64,000 nt of DNA, taken from assembly GCA_963817785.1 (NCBI GenBank), contig CAWFPL010000003.1, positions 620,001 through 684,000 of the forward strand. The letters are read 5' to 3'. Every line of letters starts with the position of its first letter. Within the stretch, counting starts at the first letter, position 1. Under the pieces are notes generated by a model. The model did not search any database. It saw nothing but the letters and a program-made list of their open reading frames with translations, and had not been told where the DNA came from. Source of the DNA: JAKALD01 sp963817785 (GTDB taxonomy: Bacteria; Pseudomonadota; Gammaproteobacteria; Burkholderiales; SG8-39). The position numbers were made by a program, and so were the translations under genes. Of the stretch, positions 38,209 through 46,321 are shown piece by piece.

Positions 38209-39249
38209 ATGTTGCAGCGGAGCGCCAGGAAGGCTGCTGTCGGAATACGGGTGGCATTGGCATTGACGGTGGGCGTGGCGGCAGGTGCCGCGCACGCGAC
38301 CACGACGCTTGTCATCAACGAACTGCTGCCTCCTGCGGACGCCTTCAATCTGCAAATCCTGCATCCGTGGGCGAAGGATGTGGAGCAGGCCACCGACGGC
38401 CGGGTTCGAATCTCGCTTCCCAATGCACCCCTTGCGGCGCCGGCGCAGTTGTGGGGCGCGGTGACCTCCGGGATCGTCGACGGCGCCTATGCCTTCAACA
38501 GCCTCCTCCCGCGCCAGCTACCGCTCGAACAGGTGGCGGCGCTCCCGTTCAGCTCCGGGACAACCGAGTCGACCTCGCTGGCGCTTTGGAATACCTACCA
38601 GAAATATTTCGCCAAGGCGGGCGAATACAAAGACGTGAAGCTGCTGGCGCTGTTCGCCCTCCCGCCCAGCGAGATCTTCAGCATGGGCAAGCCGATCGTG
38701 AATCCCGGTGACCTCAATGGCCGCCGGCTGTGGGCACTCCCCGGGGTGCCGCAGCGGATCTTCGCGCGCAGCAAAGCGGGCGTCGTTTCCACTCCGGCCG
38801 TGCAAGTCAGCGAGATGGTGGCCGGGGGGACGGTCGACGCCGTGGCCGGCATCGGCAGTTACGCCGCGCAGTCGTTCAAGATCATCGGTTACATGAAATC
38901 GGAAACCCTCATTCCCGGTGGGCTCACGACCCCATGCTTCTCATTGATCGTGAACCGCGCCAAATGGGACTCGATCTCGCCCGAAGACCGGAAGACGATC
39001 GAGCATCTGTCGGGCGCTGCTTTTGCCCGGCGCCTGGCCATCGAGGACAAGCTGGATGGTGAGGCACGTGCGAAGGCCGAGAAATCCGGCGTGACAATTG
39101 AGCACGCCTCGCCCGCGCTGATGGATGAGCTTCGAAGCCTGGCTCAGCCACTGTTCACGCAATGGCTGAAAGCGGCCGCGGACCATCACGTCGACGGGCC
39201 CGCCGCTTTGCACTACTTCCAGACCCAGGCTCAGGCCAAGGCGCAATGA
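38209..39249 (+). CDS. TRAP transporter solute-binding protein (DctP), system 3
   Basis: The 346-residue protein has a long basic signal region (R-S-A-R-K-A) with cleavage after A-A-H-A, followed by T-L-V-I-N-E-L-L-P-P-A. The ligand-binding segment L-N-G-R-R-L-W-A-L-P-G carries the conserved Arg in R-R-L-W. The ATG follows AGAGGAGACGAGATC. It leads a TRAP set of three genes with tight spacing (9 bp, then an ATGA overlap). Only moderately similar by eye to systems 1 and 2. The downstream sulfatases suggest a sulfated organic anion as ligand. Confidence 0.9.
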   Translation: MLQRSARKAAVGIRVALALTVGVAAGAAHATTTLVINELLPPADAFNLQILHPWAKDVEQATDGRVRISLPNAPLAAPAQLWGAVTSGIVDGAYAFNSLLPRQLPLEQVAALPFSSGTTESTSLALWNTYQKYFAKAGEYKDVKLLALFALPPSEIFSMGKPIVNPGDLNGRRLWALPGVPQRIFARSKAGVVSTPAVQVSEMVAGGTVDAVAGIGSYAAQSFKIIGYMKSETLIPGGLTTPCFSLIVNRAKWDSISPEDRKTIEHLSGAAFARRLAIEDKLDGEARAKAEKSGVTIEHASPALMDELRSLAQPLFTQWLKAAADHHVDGPAALHYFQTQAQAKAQ

Positions 39250-39258
39250 GGGGTACGC

Positions 39259-39783
39259 ATGCGCACGGCCTCCTCGATCGCCCCTTCGGGGCGGAGGGAA
39301 CCTAAGGCGCGGGTGGTCCTGTGGGTCCGCCGGGTGCTGTACGCGGGCGTGGCCGCTTCCATGCTGGGCATCATGGGCGTGACGGTGGTCAACGTCTTCA
39401 TGCGTTACGTCCTTGTCTCGCCCATCAGCGGCAGTGATGAGATCGTCCAGTTTCTCCTGGCGACTCTGATCTTTTCGGCGTTCCCCTTGGCAACCCTGGA
39501 GCGTCGGCATTTCTCCGTGGCGCTGGTACGCGGCGCGCATGGCCGATTGAGATTCTGGAGCGTGGCGCTCGAGCTACTGGTCAGCGTCGCAGGCTGCGGC
39601 ATCGTGACCGTGCAGTTGCTCCGGGAGGCGATGCAACTGCGTTCCGAACAAATGACCACGATGGTGCTGGAGCTTCCGCTGGCGCCGCTCAACTTTGCGA
39701 CGAGCGCCCTGGCAGCGCTGGCGCTTGGCGGCCTGATCGTCCTGTTGATCCGGCACATGCTGGGCCGCGGGAATCTGCAATGA
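39259..39783 (+). CDS. TRAP transporter small permease (DctQ), system 3
   Basis: The 174-residue protein has four hydrophobic stretches; helix 1 ends in V-V-N-V-F-M-R-Y-V and the loop before helix 3 carries L-E-R-R-H-F-S-V-A-L, the DctQ motif. The start ATG at 39259 is 9 bp after the dctP stop and its stop overlaps the dctM start. The first 20 residues are basic and cytoplasmic. Function as the small membrane subunit is clear. Confidence 0.9.
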   Translation: MRTASSIAPSGRREPKARVVLWVRRVLYAGVAASMLGIMGVTVVNVFMRYVLVSPISGSDEIVQFLLATLIFSAFPLATLERRHFSVALVRGAHGRLRFWSVALELLVSVAGCGIVTVQLLREAMQLRSEQMTTMVLELPLAPLNFATSALAALALGGLIVLLIRHMLGRGNLQ

Positions 39784-41072
39784 CCCTGGCGCTGCTTGGC
39801 TTTGCCATCGTGTTGGCGCTGGCGTTCCTGGGGGTGCCATTGTGCTTCGCGATGTTGTGCGTCGGCGTGGCCATGTTCGGTTCCGTTCGCGGAATCGAAC
39901 CGGCCCTGATGATGGCCGGGCAGACGATTTCCGACCTGGCGATGAACGAGGGGCTGTCGGTTCTGCCGATGTTCATCCTCATGGGCGCGCTGATCTACAA
40001 GTCTGAGCTGGCCGAGGAGTTGTACGACGCCGCGTACGCCGTGGTCGGGCATCGGCGGGGTGGGCTCGCCTACGCGACGGTGCTCGCCAGCGCGGGCTTT
40101 GCCTCGATCTCGGGAAGCTCGATCGCCACCGCAGCCACCATGACCAAGGTTGCGCTGCCGCCCATGCGGCGCCTGCACTACGACGACAGCCTTGCCAGCG
40201 GCTGCGTCAGTTCGGCGGGAACACTAGGAGCGTTGGTGCCGCCGAGCGTGCCACTGCTGATCTACGGCGTCGTGACGCAGCAGGACATTGCCAAGCTATT
40301 TGTCGCGGGAATCCTCCCGGGGATCCTGTTGGGGGCGCTGTTCATGGTCGCGATCTGGTGGACCGTGTTGCGCCGGCCCGGACTCGGCCCGGCCGGCCCG
40401 CTGCTCCCATGGCCCGAGCGGCTGCGCAAGATATCCAAGGTTTGGGGCATCGTGCTCCTGTTCGTGGTGGTCATGGGCGGTTTGTACGGCGGCATCTTCA
40501 CCGCCAACGAGGCGGGCGGCGTGGGTGCCGCGGGTGCGCTGCTCTTTACCGCGTTGCGGCGGCGCCTGAGCGCGCGCACGCTTCTGGAATCTCTGCTCGA
40601 GGCCGGCAAGACGACGGCCACGATCTTTTCTGTCGCCTTCGGCGGCATGGTCTTCGCGAACTTCGTCACGATGTCGGGCCTGACAGGCAGCCTGGTGTCG
40701 CTGATCGGTGGCTTACACCTTCCCGTGACGGGAATCATCCTCGTGATCATGGCGATCTACGTCGTCCTCGGCTCGATGATGGAAACGATCTCCATGATGC
40801 TGCTGACGGTGCCAGTGTTCGCGGCGGTGCTGGCCCCCCTTGGCGTGAGCATGATCTGGTTCGGCATTTTCGTGGCGATGATGATCGAGATCGGCTTGAT
40901 CCACCCCCCCATCGGCATGAACATCTTCATGGTCAAGACGATCATGCCCGAGTTGAGCACGCGCACCATCTTCGCCGGGACGATCCCTTTCCTCATCGCC
41001 AACTTCGTCGCGCTGGGCCTGATCATCGCTTTCCCCGCCATCGCCACCTGGCTGCCGAGTTTCGCGCGCTGA
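39780..41072 (+). CDS. TRAP transporter large permease (DctM), system 3
   Basis: The 430-residue membrane protein shows G-S-S-I-A-T-A-A-T-M near residue 116, P-P-S-V-P-L-L-I-Y-G-V-V-T-Q, F-T-A-N-E-A-G-G-V-G and H-P-P-I-G-M-N near the C-terminus, all canonical. Its ATG overlaps the dctQ TGA. About 47 bp after its stop begins the remnant of a sulfatase gene on the same strand, so an ancestral dctPQM-sulfatase operon is likely. Confidence 0.92.
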   Translation: MTLALLGFAIVLALAFLGVPLCFAMLCVGVAMFGSVRGIEPALMMAGQTISDLAMNEGLSVLPMFILMGALIYKSELAEELYDAAYAVVGHRRGGLAYATVLASAGFASISGSSIATAATMTKVALPPMRRLHYDDSLASGCVSSAGTLGALVPPSVPLLIYGVVTQQDIAKLFVAGILPGILLGALFMVAIWWTVLRRPGLGPAGPLLPWPERLRKISKVWGIVLLFVVVMGGLYGGIFTANEAGGVGAAGALLFTALRRRLSARTLLESLLEAGKTTATIFSVAFGGMVFANFVTMSGLTGSLVSLIGGLHLPVTGIILVIMAIYVVLGSMMETISMMLLTVPVFAAVLAPLGVSMIWFGIFVAMMIEIGLIHPPIGMNIFMVKTIMPELSTRTIFAGTIPFLIANFVALGLIIAFPAIATWLPSFAR

Positions 41073-41119
41073 ACATCTCCGGGTTCCTGCACGCAGGCCG
41101 GCCACCCAAACCGACCGCG

Positions 41120-41712
41120 CGAGAAGTCCGGAATATTCTCTTCATCGCGTGCGACCAGCTGCGGGCAGATCATCTGTCCTGCGGTGGTCTACAACCCGAG
41201 CCCCGAGTCCGACGCCACACGCGGATCCCGCTTTGGGGCGTTCGTCGAGGCGATCGACGTCGTGCCGACCGCGCTCGAGGCGCTCGGCACGCCAGCGCCC
41301 CTGCACCGCGTCGGGGGGACCTCGCTGCTTTCGCACACTCGGGCGAAGCGCGACTGCCCACACCGCGATGCCGTTTTCCCCGAACTGGATTTCAGCTACC
41401 GCCGAGCGCGCCTGGACATCGGATTGGCGCCCGATCGCTGCCACGCCACCATGGTTCGCACCAGGCGCTGGAAGTACGTGGATTGGACGGACCTGCGTCC
41501 GCAGCTGTTCGCGCTAGAGAACGATCCACTCGAATTCCACGATCTTGGTTTGGATCCCGGCTATGTCGACGCGGGCCGAAATGCGCGACAGATTCTTCGC
41601 ATGGATGCGCGGCCTGCGCCGGCGCACGACCGTCAAAGTCGAACAGGTCGTCCGAAGAACCGCTGGGCACAGGAAGGCGGGCGTCCATTACGGCATCTGG
41701 GACGAGGAGTGA
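41120..41712 (+). pseudogene. decayed sulfatase: short N-terminal and C-terminal parts with internal deletion and frameshift
   Basis: Three frames carry pieces of one sulfatase in the right order. First V-R-N-I-L-F-I-A-C-D-Q-L-R-A-D-H-L-S-C (41126-41182), the very N-terminus. Then, in the next frame from 41184, V-V-Y-N-P-S-P through P-Q-L-F-A-L-E-N-D-P. Finally, in the third frame from about 41575, A-E-M-R-D-R-F-F-A-W-M-R to a stop at 41712. Each aligns with the intact sulfatase encoded at 41795-43363 on the other strand. The join after L-S-C corresponds to loss of roughly residues 23-352, including the active-site Cys. No start codon remains. It cannot make an active enzyme. Confidence 0.82.
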
Positions 41713-41794
41713 AGCAGCCGCCTCGTGCCCGTTCGCCTGTCGTAGGCGACTCGGAGCACCCGAAGCGATAGCGCCTCGCTCCCGGTTCGCGGGG

Positions 41795-43363
41795 TCACCA
41801 CACCCCGATGGTCACTCCGCCGGCGGCCGCCGGGCTCGGCCGCCGGGCGACCGCCTCGTCGCTCATCGCAACGCGGTTCCGCCTCGCCCGCATCCAGTCG
41901 AACATTCGCGCGTACATCTCTTCTCTCACCGCGGCCAGCCCGAGGTCCGTGCCTCGGTCGTCCAATTCCTGCGGATCCTCCCGCAGGTCGAATAGTTGGG
42001 GCGGCAGGCCGCTTCCGAAATGGACCAGCTTCCAGCGGTCCGTTCGGACCATTACCATGCGCGCCTCGCGCGGTTTCAGTCCGAGCTTGCGCGCGGTCGG
42101 GTAGATCGCGTAATCGAGCTCACTGAATGCCGCCTCGCGTTCGCGGTCGCTGCTTCCCCGTAGCAGCGGGGCGAGCGAGCGTCCCTCGACAATGTGCGGG
42201 GCCGCCGGCAGTCCAAGCGCCTCGAGGCAGGTGGGGACGATGTCCACGCCTTCGACGAGCGCGTCGCAGGCCGCGCCGCGCTTCGCCCCGGGCGAGGGAT
42301 CGACCACGATGAGCGGAATCCTCACGCCCTGCTCGTACATGAATTCCTTTTCGCCCTGCCAGTGATCTCCGAGAAAATCGCCGTGGTCGCTCGTGAAGAC
42401 GATGAGCGTGTCCTGCAGACGGCCCGACGACTCCATGAACGCCATCAGCCGGCCGAGGTGATGGTCCATTTGCCTGGTAAGTCCCATGTACGCCGGTATC
42501 ACATTGAGGCGCACGTCGTCGCGCGAAAACGCGATGCACTCGGGGTGCTCCTGAAAACCCTTGAAAAGGGGATTGACCGCGCCACGTTCGGCTGCGGAGC
42601 GCACCGGCGTCGGACAGTTCTCGGCGCCGTACATGCGGTGATACGGCGCCGAGACGATGTACGGCCAGTGCGGCTTGATGAACGAGGTATGCAGGCACCA
42701 AGGCCTTTCGCCTTGCTCGCGAATGAAATCGATCGAGCGCTCCACGGTCCAGGCCGACTCCGAAAGCTCGTCCGGAATGCGCGCCGGCCGATTCGCATTG
42801 CGCAGCAGCCAGCCGCTGGCAAGCTTCCCTTCCTGATCGAGCGCGGCATTCGCGTATTCATGCCATGGGTTCGGGCCGTCGTAACCCTGCGCTCGCAGAT
42901 AGACGTTGTACGCCTCGTGCTCCGTCCTGCGGCCATCGGGGTGAATTCCGTCGTCGCGCGCGTAGGGTTCGAAGCCGCCTTCGGCGAGAAGTCGGCCTCG
43001 GCCTTCCTTGGGCGACAGACCGAGTCGCGCGATGCCCTCCTGGTCAGCTTCTACATGTGTCTTGCCGACTACTGCGGTGCGGATCCCCGCCGGACGCAAG
43101 TAATCGCCAAGCGTCCGCTCGGCCGCGGGCAGCGGCACGAAATTCCAGGTCGCCCCGTGCGACAGGGTGAATCGGCCCGTGTAAAACGACATGCGCGACG
43201 GGCCGCACACCGGCGCCGCGCAAAACGCGCGCGTAAACCGCGTGCCGCGCGCGGCGAGCGCATCCACATTGGGGGTCTCCGGAGAACGAGCGCCGTAACA
43301 GGACAAATAGTCTGCGCGCAACTGGTCGCACATGATGAAAAGGACATTACGGACTTGCGCCAT
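41795..43363 (-). CDS. sulfatase (alkaline-phosphatase superfamily, Cys-type)
   Basis: The 522-residue protein has the sulfatase signature C-G-P-S-R at 53-57, where Cys 53 would be converted to formylglycine by a maturase, followed by F-Y-T-G-R. Metal-site segments are M-C-D-Q-L-R-A-D near residue 12 and T-S-D-H-G-D in the middle. No signal peptide is seen, so it acts in the cytoplasm. It hydrolyses a sulfate ester, or possibly a phosphonate ester, as some close relatives do. It lies between the TRAP 3 operon and an IclR gene, convergent to a decayed paralogue. Codon use is less GC-biased than in flanking kilobases. Confidence 0.9.
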   Translation of the reverse strand: MAQVRNVLFIMCDQLRADYLSCYGARSPETPNVDALAARGTRFTRAFCAAPVCGPSRMSFYTGRFTLSHGATWNFVPLPAAERTLGDYLRPAGIRTAVVGKTHVEADQEGIARLGLSPKEGRGRLLAEGGFEPYARDDGIHPDGRRTEHEAYNVYLRAQGYDGPNPWHEYANAALDQEGKLASGWLLRNANRPARIPDELSESAWTVERSIDFIREQGERPWCLHTSFIKPHWPYIVSAPYHRMYGAENCPTPVRSAAERGAVNPLFKGFQEHPECIAFSRDDVRLNVIPAYMGLTRQMDHHLGRLMAFMESSGRLQDTLIVFTSDHGDFLGDHWQGEKEFMYEQGVRIPLIVVDPSPGAKRGAACDALVEGVDIVPTCLEALGLPAAPHIVEGRSLAPLLRGSSDREREAAFSELDYAIYPTARKLGLKPREARMVMVRTDRWKLVHFGSGLPPQLFDLREDPQELDDRGTDLGLAAVREEMYARMFDWMRARRNRVAMSDEAVARRPSPAAAGGVTIGVW

Positions 43364-43424
43364 AGCGAATACCGAGGAATGCCCCGGCCTGAACGGATCG
43401 GATTCGTATTATTCCGAACGTCGA

Positions 43425-43453
43425 TTGACCCTTTAAGCGCCGCAGCGTAGCGT
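43425..43453 (+). promoter_or_regulatory. promoter of the IclR gene
   Basis: TTGACC (43425-43430, 5 of 6) and TAGCGT (43448-43453, 3 of 6) are 17 bp apart. The predicted start near 43460 falls inside the TTCCAC-type dyad that begins at 43453, as expected for autorepression, and leaves a leader of about 27 nt with AGGGGG just before the ATG. Confidence 0.45.
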
Positions 43454-43468
43454 TCCACCCAGTGGAAT
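43453..43468. promoter_or_regulatory. IclR-type operator, site 1 (upstream of the IclR gene)
   Basis: TTCCACCCAGTGGAAT contains a perfect TTCCAC-CCA-GTGGAA dyad, the size and shape of known IclR-family operators. It lies 18-34 bp upstream of the IclR start codon in the 123-bp region shared with the divergent sulfatase gene. A 14-of-16 match occurs upstream of the monooxygenase at 44360-44375. Confidence 0.6.
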
Positions 43469-43486
43469 CGGCCTTGATTCAGGGGG

Positions 43487-44275
43487 ATGAAAGCAATCCG
43501 CGTGGTTCAACGTGCAGCGGCGGTGCTCCGCGCGCTCGAGCGTCGCACGGCGAGCTCGCTCGTACAGCTGCACCGCGATACGCGAATCCCTAAGCCGACG
43601 CTGCTGCGCCTGCTGGCGGCACTCGAGTCCGAGCGGCTGGTCTGGCGAGCGATGGCCGATGGCCTCTATCGCACCAGGGTCCTACTTCGGCGGCAGCGGC
43701 CGGCGGGCCACCCCCTTCTGGCCGAAGCGGCGGCACCCCACCTGGAGGCGCTGCGCCGGCGCGTGGTGTGGCCCTCGGATCTGACAGTGCGGCGCGGCGA
43801 CTGGATGGTGCTTATCGAGACCAGCAGGCGCGCGAGCACGCTGGCAATGCATCGCGACGCGGTCGGGGCCCGTATCGACATCAGGCTCTCGGCGGTTGGG
43901 CGAGCCTACCTTGCCTTCTGCCCAGCGGCAGAGCGTGAGGGCATTCTCGCGCGCCTGGAGGGGCGCTCGAGCGCGCTCGGAGCGATGACGCTATTGCCCG
44001 AGGGGCTCGCGCGCGCACTTGCACACACCCGCGAACGCGGCTATGCCGTGCGAGACCCGCGCTTTCGAGGACTCGCGTCGCGCCGCAGGGAAATCGATGA
44101 TGGGCTTGCGGCGATCGCCGTCCCGATAACCGATGGGGTCGGAGTATTCGGCTGCCTCAACCTGGTCTGGCCGAGACGCCTGCACCGCGAGCGCGACATT
44201 GCCGAACGCCATCTTGCCGATTTGAAGGTCACGGCTTCGAACATAGCGGCGGCGGTTGCGAAGCCCCGTCGCTAG
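43487..44275 (+). CDS. IclR-family transcriptional regulator
   Basis: The 262-residue protein has an N-terminal winged helix (V-V-Q-R-A-A-A-V-L-R-A-L, then I-P-K-P-T-L-L-R-L-L-A-A-L-E-S-E) and a C-terminal IclR effector domain (D-L-T-V-R-R-G-D-W-M-V-L-I-E-T, then S-A-V-G-R-A-Y-L-A-F, and I-A-V-P-I). The pattern is closest to MhpR/PcaR-type members that respond to aromatic acids and usually activate catabolic genes. The ATG follows AGGGGG. It is divergent from the sulfatase and co-directional with the FAD monooxygenase, and the same dyad precedes both it and that gene. Confidence 0.92.
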   Translation: MKAIRVVQRAAAVLRALERRTASSLVQLHRDTRIPKPTLLRLLAALESERLVWRAMADGLYRTRVLLRRQRPAGHPLLAEAAAPHLEALRRRVVWPSDLTVRRGDWMVLIETSRRASTLAMHRDAVGARIDIRLSAVGRAYLAFCPAAEREGILARLEGRSSALGAMTLLPEGLARALAHTRERGYAVRDPRFRGLASRRREIDDGLAAIAVPITDGVGVFGCLNLVWPRRLHRERDIAERHLADLKVTASNIAAAVAKPRR

Positions 44276-44359
44276 CTGACAGCTGCGAGATGGCGGAGCG
44301 CGCCTGGCGAGTCCAGGGCGTTGCGCAAGTCGTCGCAGGCATCCGCAGAATTTTCCTCG

Positions 44360-44375
44360 TTCCACCCGGTGAAAT
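44360..44375. promoter_or_regulatory. IclR-type operator, site 2 (upstream of the FAD monooxygenase)
   Basis: TTCCACCCGGTGAAAT differs from site 1 at only 2 of 16 positions, and the two bases before it (CG) are also shared. It lies about 100 bp upstream of the monooxygenase ATG. If the weak TAGACT at 44414-44419 is the -10, the site is centred near -59, a typical position for an activator. The pair of sites is seen directly; binding is inferred. Confidence 0.58.
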
Positions 44376-44472
44376 GGCAGCCCGGACCGGCTTCTCCGGT
44401 TGCACGGGGTTGTTAGACTGCGCGCGAATCTTGGCACCGGGGCAAGCTCCTGGTGCGGCCACGGAAAGTTCG

Positions 44473-46203
44473 ATGAGCGATTGCGAGTATCCGGTCCTGA
44501 TCGTCGGCGGCGGCGGGTGTGGCCTGTCGATGTCGATCTTCCTTTCCAACCTCGGCGTGCGCTCTCTCCTCCTCGAGCGCAACCACGAAGTGGTTGGCCA
44601 ACCGCGCGCACATATCCTCAATCAGCGCTCGATGGAGATCTTTCGCCAGCACGGCATCGACCAGCGGGTGTACGAGCGCGGCGCGCCGCTCGAATGCATG
44701 GAGAGGATCGTATTCTGTACTTCGCTCGGCGGCGATGGGCCGCTCGACCGCAAGTCACTCGGCAGCCTCGATGGCTACGGCGGTGGCGGGCTGCGTGAAC
44801 GCTACGCGGCGGACTCGCCCTGCCGAGCAACCAATCTTCCGCTGATGCAGCTCGAGCCGTTGTTGCGCGCGATGGCGGAGTCGCGCAAGCCCGGCGAGTT
44901 GCGCTTTCATCACGAGTTGCTCGCGTTCGCTCAGGACTCCGGTGGCGTCACGGCCACCGTGCGCGACCACGCCCGCGGTGCCGAGTACCGTGTCCGGGCG
45001 CAATACCTGGTCGCCGCCGACGGCGGCAAGACCGTCGGACGAGCGCTCGGGGTCGAAATGCAGGGTCCGCGGCGGCTACGGCGGATGATCAATACGTTTT
45101 TCTCCGCCGACCTCTCATCGTGGATTGACGACGACGGAGCCCTCATACATTACATCCTGAGCCCGGACGGAACCGGAGTGTGGTCCGCGGGGGGCCTGGT
45201 GAAGTCCGGACCAACACGCTGGGACCGTCATTCAGAATCGTGGGTGTTGTTTCGTGAGGTCTCGGCGGATGATCCCGACGCGCTCGACGAAACCACGCTG
45301 CTTCCTCGCCTGCGGGAGCTGCTGCGAATTCCCGATCTCGATGCGCGCATTCACAAGGTCGCCCTCTGGGACATCGAGGGCGTGGTGGCGAAGAGCTATC
45401 GCGCAGGACGCGTGTTCCTGGCCGGTGACGCGGCGCATCGCCATCCGCCTGTGAGCGCCCTGGGGCTGAATACCGCGTTCGGCGACGCGCACAATCTGGC
45501 CTGGAAGCTGGCGCTCGTGCTGTCGGGGAAGGTGCCCGATCGCTTCCTCGACACTTACGAGCCCGAGCGACAACCGGTCGGTGCGCGCGTCGCCGAGTGG
45601 GCTCTCAACGGCTTTCGCACGCGGAGCATCCTGGATGCGGCGATCGGATTGATCACGGGTGACCGCGAAGCGAACCGGCGAGCGTTCGAAGCGCTGCTCG
45701 CGGACACGCCTGACGGCGCCACCCGGCGCGCGATCTTCGCCGAAGCACTTCGCATCCAGCGGATTGGCCCGCAAGCTCACGACATGGAGATCGGCTACAC
45801 GTACGAGAAGGGTGCCCTCGTTTCCGATGGCACTCCCCCTCCGACGCGCGACCCGATGGCCGGGGACTATCGCCCCTGCGCGCGCCCTGGAAGCCGCCTG
45901 CCGCACGCCTGGGTCGAGAACGGCGGCGAGCGGCTCTCGACGCACGATCTCGTCGGCATCGATAAATTCCTTCTCATTGGCGGGGACGTGTGGCGCAGCG
46001 CAGCCGCCGAAGCGACCAGCACGCTCGGCGTACAGGTAGACTTTGCGCCACTCCGAGTTCCGCGCGGACTTCTCGGAGTCCTCGATGATGGTGCCGTGCT
46101 GGTGCGTCCCGACGCGCACATCGGCTGGCGCTGCCCCCGCGCAGCTCGGGATCCGGCCACGGCGCTCGTCGATGCCTTGCGGGCACTGCTCTGTCTTCAA
46201 TAG
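44473..46203 (+). CDS. FAD-dependent aromatic monooxygenase (phenol hydroxylase / TfdB type)
   Basis: The 576-residue class A flavoprotein has V-G-G-G-G-C-G-L near residue 10, R-A-H-I-L-N-Q-R-S-M-E-I near 45 (typical of phenol and chlorophenol hydroxylases such as PheA/TfdB), A-A-D-G-G-K-T near 180, G-D-A-A-H-R-H-P-P near 318 and a C-terminal thioredoxin-like domain. It would hydroxylate a phenol or phenolic acid ortho or para using NAD(P)H. It starts after a 197-bp region with an IclR-type operator. With the sulfatase nearby, a phenol released from an aryl sulfate is a reasonable substrate. Confidence 0.88.
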   Translation: MSDCEYPVLIVGGGGCGLSMSIFLSNLGVRSLLLERNHEVVGQPRAHILNQRSMEIFRQHGIDQRVYERGAPLECMERIVFCTSLGGDGPLDRKSLGSLDGYGGGGLRERYAADSPCRATNLPLMQLEPLLRAMAESRKPGELRFHHELLAFAQDSGGVTATVRDHARGAEYRVRAQYLVAADGGKTVGRALGVEMQGPRRLRRMINTFFSADLSSWIDDDGALIHYILSPDGTGVWSAGGLVKSGPTRWDRHSESWVLFREVSADDPDALDETTLLPRLRELLRIPDLDARIHKVALWDIEGVVAKSYRAGRVFLAGDAAHRHPPVSALGLNTAFGDAHNLAWKLALVLSGKVPDRFLDTYEPERQPVGARVAEWALNGFRTRSILDAAIGLITGDREANRRAFEALLADTPDGATRRAIFAEALRIQRIGPQAHDMEIGYTYEKGALVSDGTPPPTRDPMAGDYRPCARPGSRLPHAWVENGGERLSTHDLVGIDKFLLIGGDVWRSAAAEATSTLGVQVDFAPLRVPRGLLGVLDDGAVLVRPDAHIGWRCPRAARDPATALVDALRALLCLQ

Positions 46204-46321
46204 TCGAGCTGGCGAGGCTCACGGTTCCAGTTTGCCAGACGGCAAATTCATCGACGCGAGGCAATTCTTTCCGAAATATGGCGGTTGCAATGCTGTACTG
46301 TCGCCGCCCCGGTCTTTCCCC

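Noticed and set aside
46233..46248. TTTGCC-AGAC-GGCAAA hairpin between the monooxygenase and the aldo/keto reductase as terminator
   Set aside because: The stem is only 6 bp and there is no adjacent U tract on either strand, so intrinsic termination is not supported.
37020..46321. Integrated mobile element around the sulfatase island
   Set aside because: I looked for integrase, transposase, tRNA attachment site and direct flanking repeats and saw none, so only a compositional shift is reported.
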